The notes beneath the pieces were generated by a model. It had not been told where the DNA came from. It searched no databases and saw nothing but the letters and a program-made list of their open reading frames with translations. Positions 60,620 to 64,000 of a DNA stretch of 64,000 bases are shown piece after piece; positions within the stretch are counted from its first letter, which is position 1, and each line of letters opens with the position of its first letter. Source of the DNA: Streptomyces nymphaeiformis (GTDB lineage: Bacteria; Actinomycetota; Actinomycetes; Streptomycetales; Streptomycetaceae); assembly GCF_014203895.1 (NCBI RefSeq), contig NZ_JACHJY010000003.1:62001-126000 (forward strand), in the 5' to 3' direction. Made by a program: the position numbers and the translations under genes.

Positions 60620-61828
60620 TCAGTTCTCCTGGTCGTGGGCGAAGGGGTCGGTGGCCTCGGGGCGCAGCTGCCGCCACACGAGGAGGTCGGTCGGGCGGCC
60701 GTCGAGGCGCAGGAAGAGCAGGGCGCGCAGGGCCCGGTCGGTGAGGCCGGAGGCGGCGCGGGCGAAGGCCGCCCGGTCGCCGGCGAGGTGGGCCAGGCGG
60801 GCGTACGCCTCGTCGACGGCACGCTCGCGGTCGGCCGCGGCCGCTTCGAGGCGGGTGATGACCTCGCGCACCCAGGCGTCGAACTCGTCCGGGACCTGTT
60901 CGAGGAGGGCGTCGAGGGGCTTGCCGCCGGAGGCCTCGACGTCGGTGACGGCGCAGCCGAGGCCCTTGGCCAGCTCGCCGGCCGGGAGGGCGGCGAAGCG
61001 CTGGATGCCGTGGCTGCGCCAGATGTCCCGCTCGGTGACGCCGGTGAGCACCTTGTGCAGGCGTACGTACTCGCTGAGCTTGGCCTTGGCGCGCAGGCCC
61101 GAGGCGAAGCGCAGGACGAAGCCCTCGGCGTCGGTGCCGGTGGCCCGGGCGCCGCCGGGGAGGGTGTTGGACTCGGTCAGGGCGACGAGCTCGTCGACGC
61201 CCATGGCGGGCCAGGTGCGGACGACGGAGCCGAGCGGCTGCCAGCCTTCGGCGGCCTCGGCGAGGGGGAGCTCGGTGCCGTCCGCGCGGAAGGCGGCGAG
61301 CAGCACGAGGTCGCGGCGCTCGCCGTAGTTCACGACGATGCGGTTGCCCGGGTAGAGCATCTCGGCGAGGTAGGTGACGCCGGGGGTCAGGCCCGTGGTG
61401 TCGGCGGCGTCGAGGCGGCGCTGGGCCCAGGTGGCCTGGCCGCTGGTGAAGGAGCCCTTGGAGGCGACGTGCCAGCGGTCGGCGTAGTGGAAGACGACGG
61501 CGAGGCTGCCGTCGACCTTGTCGTACACCTCGAAGGGCTCGTCGGGCAGCGGGGGCGCGTAGGGGCGGCCGCCGGCGTGCTCGGAGAGGTTGAAGAACTT
61601 GGGGAGGGGGAGCGCGACGATCCGCCCGGTGGTGTCGTCGGCGACGAGTCCGCGGCAGCGTGTGGTCACCCGGTTCCATACCTGGGCGTACTGGCACGCG
61701 CGCGTGTACGTGTAGATCGACAGCGGCAGCTCGGGGTGGTGCTTGCGCGTGACGTGCCCGTTCGCGAGTGCGTCGGCGAGCTCGTCGGACGGCATCAGGT
61801 CGTGGAGAGTCAGGGTCGCCTGGCTCAT
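60620..61828 (-). CDS. T4 Rnl1-like RNA ligase
   Basis: A 402-residue nucleotidyltransferase-type RNA ligase. Motif I is YDKVDGSLAVVF, with Lys104 as the likely AMP acceptor. Motif IV is EGFVLRF (about 255-261) and motif V is AKLSEYVRLHK-type Lys pair. The N-terminal SIYTYTRACQYAQVWNRVTT and CRGLVADDTTGRIVALPLPK match the T4 Rnl1/tRNA-repair branch. It would join RNA ends prepared by the kinase-phosphatase. ATG 61828 has a GGGAGGG site upstream. The operon is divergent from the small protein at 62021. Confidence 0.9.
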   Translation of the reverse strand: MSQATLTLHDLMPSDELADALANGHVTRKHHPELPLSIYTYTRACQYAQVWNRVTTRCRGLVADDTTGRIVALPLPKFFNLSEHAGGRPYAPPLPDEPFEVYDKVDGSLAVVFHYADRWHVASKGSFTSGQATWAQRRLDAADTTGLTPGVTYLAEMLYPGNRIVVNYGERRDLVLLAAFRADGTELPLAEAAEGWQPLGSVVRTWPAMGVDELVALTESNTLPGGARATGTDAEGFVLRFASGLRAKAKLSEYVRLHKVLTGVTERDIWRSHGIQRFAALPAGELAKGLGCAVTDVEASGGKPLDALLEQVPDEFDAWVREVITRLEAAAADRERAVDEAYARLAHLAGDRAAFARAASGLTDRALRALLFLRLDGRPTDLLVWRQLRPEATDPFAHDQEN

Positions 61829-62020
61829 GGGGTCCCTCCCGTGTGTTCGATGATCCATTCTCGGGGCGGGGCGGCCGGGCAGAACAGCGAATTTCGTGAC
61901 GGGGGGCCGTCGGAGGGTCCGTAGGGCGGGCTCCCGATCCCGGGCGTGTCGGTGGTGCCCCGTAGACTCGCCGTCTGCCCGTCGGTGACGGAACCGGCCC
62001 AGACGAAGGAAGCGAGCCCC

Positions 62021-62320
62021 ATGAACCACGCGGACGGCACGGCACCTATCTATGCCGAGCTCATACGGGAGCGGGGGGACGTTCCCGGTGACGTCCGTCA
62101 GGTCGCCGAGGAGCTTCTGCGGGATCTGAGCCGGGTGATCCCGATGCCTCCGCAGGGGATGCCGCCGCAAGGGATGGTGCCGCAGGGGATGGTGCCGCAG
62201 GGCGCGATCGTGCCCGTCGGTGCCCCGCACCCCGGTGTCGGCGGCCCGATGGGTGTCGGCGGCCCCGGGGGCATGATCGGCCAGGCGGGCGCCGTCGTCC
62301 CGCACCGGCCGATGCACTGA
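62021..62320 (+). CDS. Small protein with MPPQG repeats
   Basis: A 99-residue protein. The first about 45 residues are a charged helical part (IYAELIRERGDVPGDVRQVA, then EELLRDLSRV). The rest consists of M-P-P-Q-G or M-V-P-Q-G repeats (four copies) followed by Gly/Pro/Val-rich sequence. No known family. AAGGA about twelve bases before the ATG at 62021. It is divergent from the RNA-repair operon, and a role in it is only a guess. Confidence 0.7.
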   Translation: MNHADGTAPIYAELIRERGDVPGDVRQVAEELLRDLSRVIPMPPQGMPPQGMVPQGMVPQGAIVPVGAPHPGVGGPMGVGGPGGMIGQAGAVVPHRPMH

Positions 62321-62417
62321 CCTCGTCGGACCCGAATGCCGGGCCCGTTGTCAGTGGCTTGCGTCATGCTGCCTTCCGGCGTGGCCGTACGGTGACACAG
62401 GGAATGGGGATGGCGAC

Positions 62418-62999
62418 ATGGCCGAGGTACTGCTCTTCCACCACGCGCTCGGGCTGACGGAGGGCGTCGGCGCGTTCGCCGACGGCCTGCGGCGGGCCGG
62501 GCACACGGTGCACGTGCCCGATCTGTACGAGGGGCGCACGTTCGAGGACCTGGAAGCCGGCGTCGGGTACGCCCGGGAGGTCGGCTTCGACACGATCACG
62601 GCCCGGGGCGAGCGGGCGGCCGAGGGACTCCCGGAGGACGTCGTGTACGCCGGGTTCTCGCTGGGCGTGGTGCCCGCGCAGAAGCTGGCGCAGACCCGGC
62701 CCGGCGCGGCCGGCGCGCTGCTGTTCGGTGCCTGTGTGCCGGCGGACGCGTTCGGCGCCGCTTGGCCGGAGGGCGTACGGGTCCAGGTGCACGGCATGGA
62801 CGCCGATCCGTACTTCGTCGGCGACGGGGACCTCGCGGCGGCGCGCGAACTGGTGGCGGGATCCGGGGACCGGGAGCTGTTCCTCTACCCGGGGGCTGCC
62901 CACCTGTTCGCGGAGCGCGGGACGCCGGACTTCGTGCCGGAGGTCGCCGCGCTGTGCGCCGAGCGGGTGCTGTGCTTCCTGGACGCCCTCGACGGGTGA
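62418..62999 (+). CDS. Dienelactone hydrolase-like protein
   Basis: A 193-residue alpha/beta-hydrolase of the dienelactone hydrolase family. The N-terminus is LLFHHALGLTEGVGAFADGL, then VHVPDLYEGRTFEDLEAGVG. The nucleophile elbow reads VYAGFSLGVVPAQKLA, so the nucleophile would be Ser instead of the usual Cys, and the C-terminal His lies in YPGAAHLFAE. Substrate unknown. ATG at 62418 with GGGAATGGGG upstream. Confidence 0.88.
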   Translation: MAEVLLFHHALGLTEGVGAFADGLRRAGHTVHVPDLYEGRTFEDLEAGVGYAREVGFDTITARGERAAEGLPEDVVYAGFSLGVVPAQKLAQTRPGAAGALLFGACVPADAFGAAWPEGVRVQVHGMDADPYFVGDGDLAAARELVAGSGDRELFLYPGAAHLFAERGTPDFVPEVAALCAERVLCFLDALDG

Positions 63000-63168
63000 G
63001 CCCGGCGGGGCCGGGTCAACCGATCGGTGGACCCCGGGGTCGGCCGTCCCGCCGTCCGTGAGGGGACGGGCGGCGGACCCGGCGGGGCCCGGCACGGGCG
63101 GAGGATCGGGACAGGGCGCGGGACCCCGGCGGGGCCGTCCGCGCGGTCGCCGTACCGAGGAGTCCGTC

Positions 63169-64000
63169 ATGCCGAAGTTCCGCCGTTCGTCCCGTGCCGC
63201 CCGGGTGCTCCTGCCCGGCGCGGTGGCCGTGGTCCTGCTCGCGGGCTGCGCCCAGGGCTCCGGCGGGACCGCCACCGGTCCGACGACGCCCGCCGGGACC
63301 TCCCCCACGGCCGGATCGCCCACCCCCGGCTCCCCCGTCACGGTGACGCCCGCCCCTGACGGCACGGTCGCGCCGGGCACCCTGCTCGTCACCGACTTCG
63401 GCTCCGACACGGTCACCTTCGTCGACCCCGCGCGGGGCGCCACCGGTGCCGTGAAGGTCGGCACCGCGCCGTACGGTCTGGCCGTCGGCGAGGACGGGCG
63501 GGCCTGGGTGGCGACCGCCGAGGGCGTCGCGGTCGTGGACACGAAGAGCCGCACACGCCTCGCGCTGATCCCGTACCGCACCGACACCGGGCCCGTCACC
63601 ACGGGCGAGTACCGGGGCGGCGGCATGGGCATCGCGCTCTCCCCGGACGGACGTCGGGCGTACGTGGGGGTCAACGTGCCCGGCGGGAACGGCACCCTGG
63701 AGGTCGTCGACACGGCGGCCCTCGAAGTCACCGACACCGTCCCGGTCGGCCGGCGCCCGTTCGACGTGGACGTGTCACGGGACGGCGCCGAGGTGTACGC
63801 GACGGACCACGACTCCTTCGACGTCACGGTCGTCGCGGCGGGAACCCTTGAACCGCGCCGGATCGAGGTCGCCCCGTACGGCACGGAGGGCGGGCTCGGC
63901 TCCTGGCTCAAGCCGCACTACACGGCCGTGCGGCCCTCCGACGGGAAGCTGCTGCTGCCGTTCGAGGGCGAGCGGCTCGCGGTGGTGGACCCCCGGACGG
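63169..64000 (+). CDS. Lipoprotein with YncE-like beta-propeller, 3' end beyond window
   Basis: The first 277 codons are present and open to the window edge. The signal peptide ends in the lipobox LLAGC. A Thr/Pro/Gly-rich linker (residues about 30-60) follows, and then beta-propeller blades of the YVTN/YncE type: LLVTDFGSDTVTFVDPARGA, PYGLAVGEDGRAWVATAEGV, GMGIALSPDGRRAYVGVNVP and PFDVDVSRDGAEVYATDHDS. Such proteins are surface-exposed; many bind metal cofactors or ligands. ATG 63169 follows GAGGAGTCC. Confidence 0.85.
   Translation, partial: MPKFRRSSRAARVLLPGAVAVVLLAGCAQGSGGTATGPTTPAGTSPTAGSPTPGSPVTVTPAPDGTVAPGTLLVTDFGSDTVTFVDPARGATGAVKVGTAPYGLAVGEDGRAWVATAEGVAVVDTKSRTRLALIPYRTDTGPVTTGEYRGGGMGIALSPDGRRAYVGVNVPGGNGTLEVVDTAALEVTDTVPVGRRPFDVDVSRDGAEVYATDHDSFDVTVVAAGTLEPRRIEVAPYGTEGGLGSWLKPHYTAVRPSDGKLLLPFEGERLAVVDPRT

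Overview
The window is chromosomal DNA from a high-GC actinobacterium, almost certainly Streptomyces or a close relative. The evidence is third-position GC saturation, frequent GTG starts, ATGA/GTGA translational coupling, leaderless-looking promoters, many TetR/LuxR/AraC regulators and a Streptomyces-type contractile injection system (CIS). No tRNA, rRNA, CRISPR array, transposase or integrase was recognised. No database search was possible, so family names come from motifs and gene order.

Layout. (1) 1-5885: an AraC-type regulator faces a branched-chain/amide-type ABC transporter operon (LivH, lipoprotein receptor, a LivM-LivG fusion, LivF), followed by the 5' end of an amidase. The regulator-operon spacer carries five direct repeats at about 26-bp spacing. 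(2) 5928-6608: a small membrane protein. (3) 6909-25904: a phage-tail-like CIS locus. It holds a LuxR regulator coupled to a Pvc16-like cap and an AAA+ ATPase; an opposing membrane-anchored protein; a frameshifted remnant of an eCIS-core (DUF4157-like) protein; then sheath, inner tube, assembly protein, DUF6760-like protein, a very long Pro/Ala-rich repeat protein, second tube protein, LysM hub, VgrG-like spike, gp25, gpJ, gpI and a zinc-ribbon membrane protein. No fibre, PAAR tip or intact effector was seen, which fits the cytoplasmic, self-acting CIS known in Streptomyces. (4) 25978-30974: a secreted delta-60/RTX protein, a 2',3'-cyclic phosphodiesterase, a GNAT enzyme and a secreted protein. 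(5) 31044-38453: a tightly coupled five-gene minus-strand operon built on a MoxR AAA+ ATPase and a VWA protein, with a DUF5682-like protein and two poorly characterised partners.

(6) 38563-46928: FAD monooxygenase, FUSC/ArAE-type exporter, lactate-2-monooxygenase-like flavoenzyme, methyltransferase, a deletion scar joining the truncated remains of divergent NmrA and AraC genes, a CASTOR/POLLUX-type ion channel protein, and a secreted NPP1 protein. (7) 47143-50630: a possible antibiotic-inactivation group (TetR, FAD monooxygenase, macrolide-type glycosyltransferase, NTF2-fold protein) with clear palindromic operators. (8) 50690-58642: SecDF fusion, small secreted protein, PlsC-like acyltransferase, a DUF4345/TetR divergent pair with two operators, glutaminase, an enoyl-CoA hydratase-family hydrolase, and GNAT. 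(9) 58931-64000: RNase H, an RNA-repair pair (polynucleotide kinase-phosphatase and RNA ligase), small proteins, a dienelactone-hydrolase-like protein and the start of a beta-propeller lipoprotein.

The most distinctive systems are the CIS locus with its decayed effector-like gene and repeat protein, and the MoxR-VWA operon.
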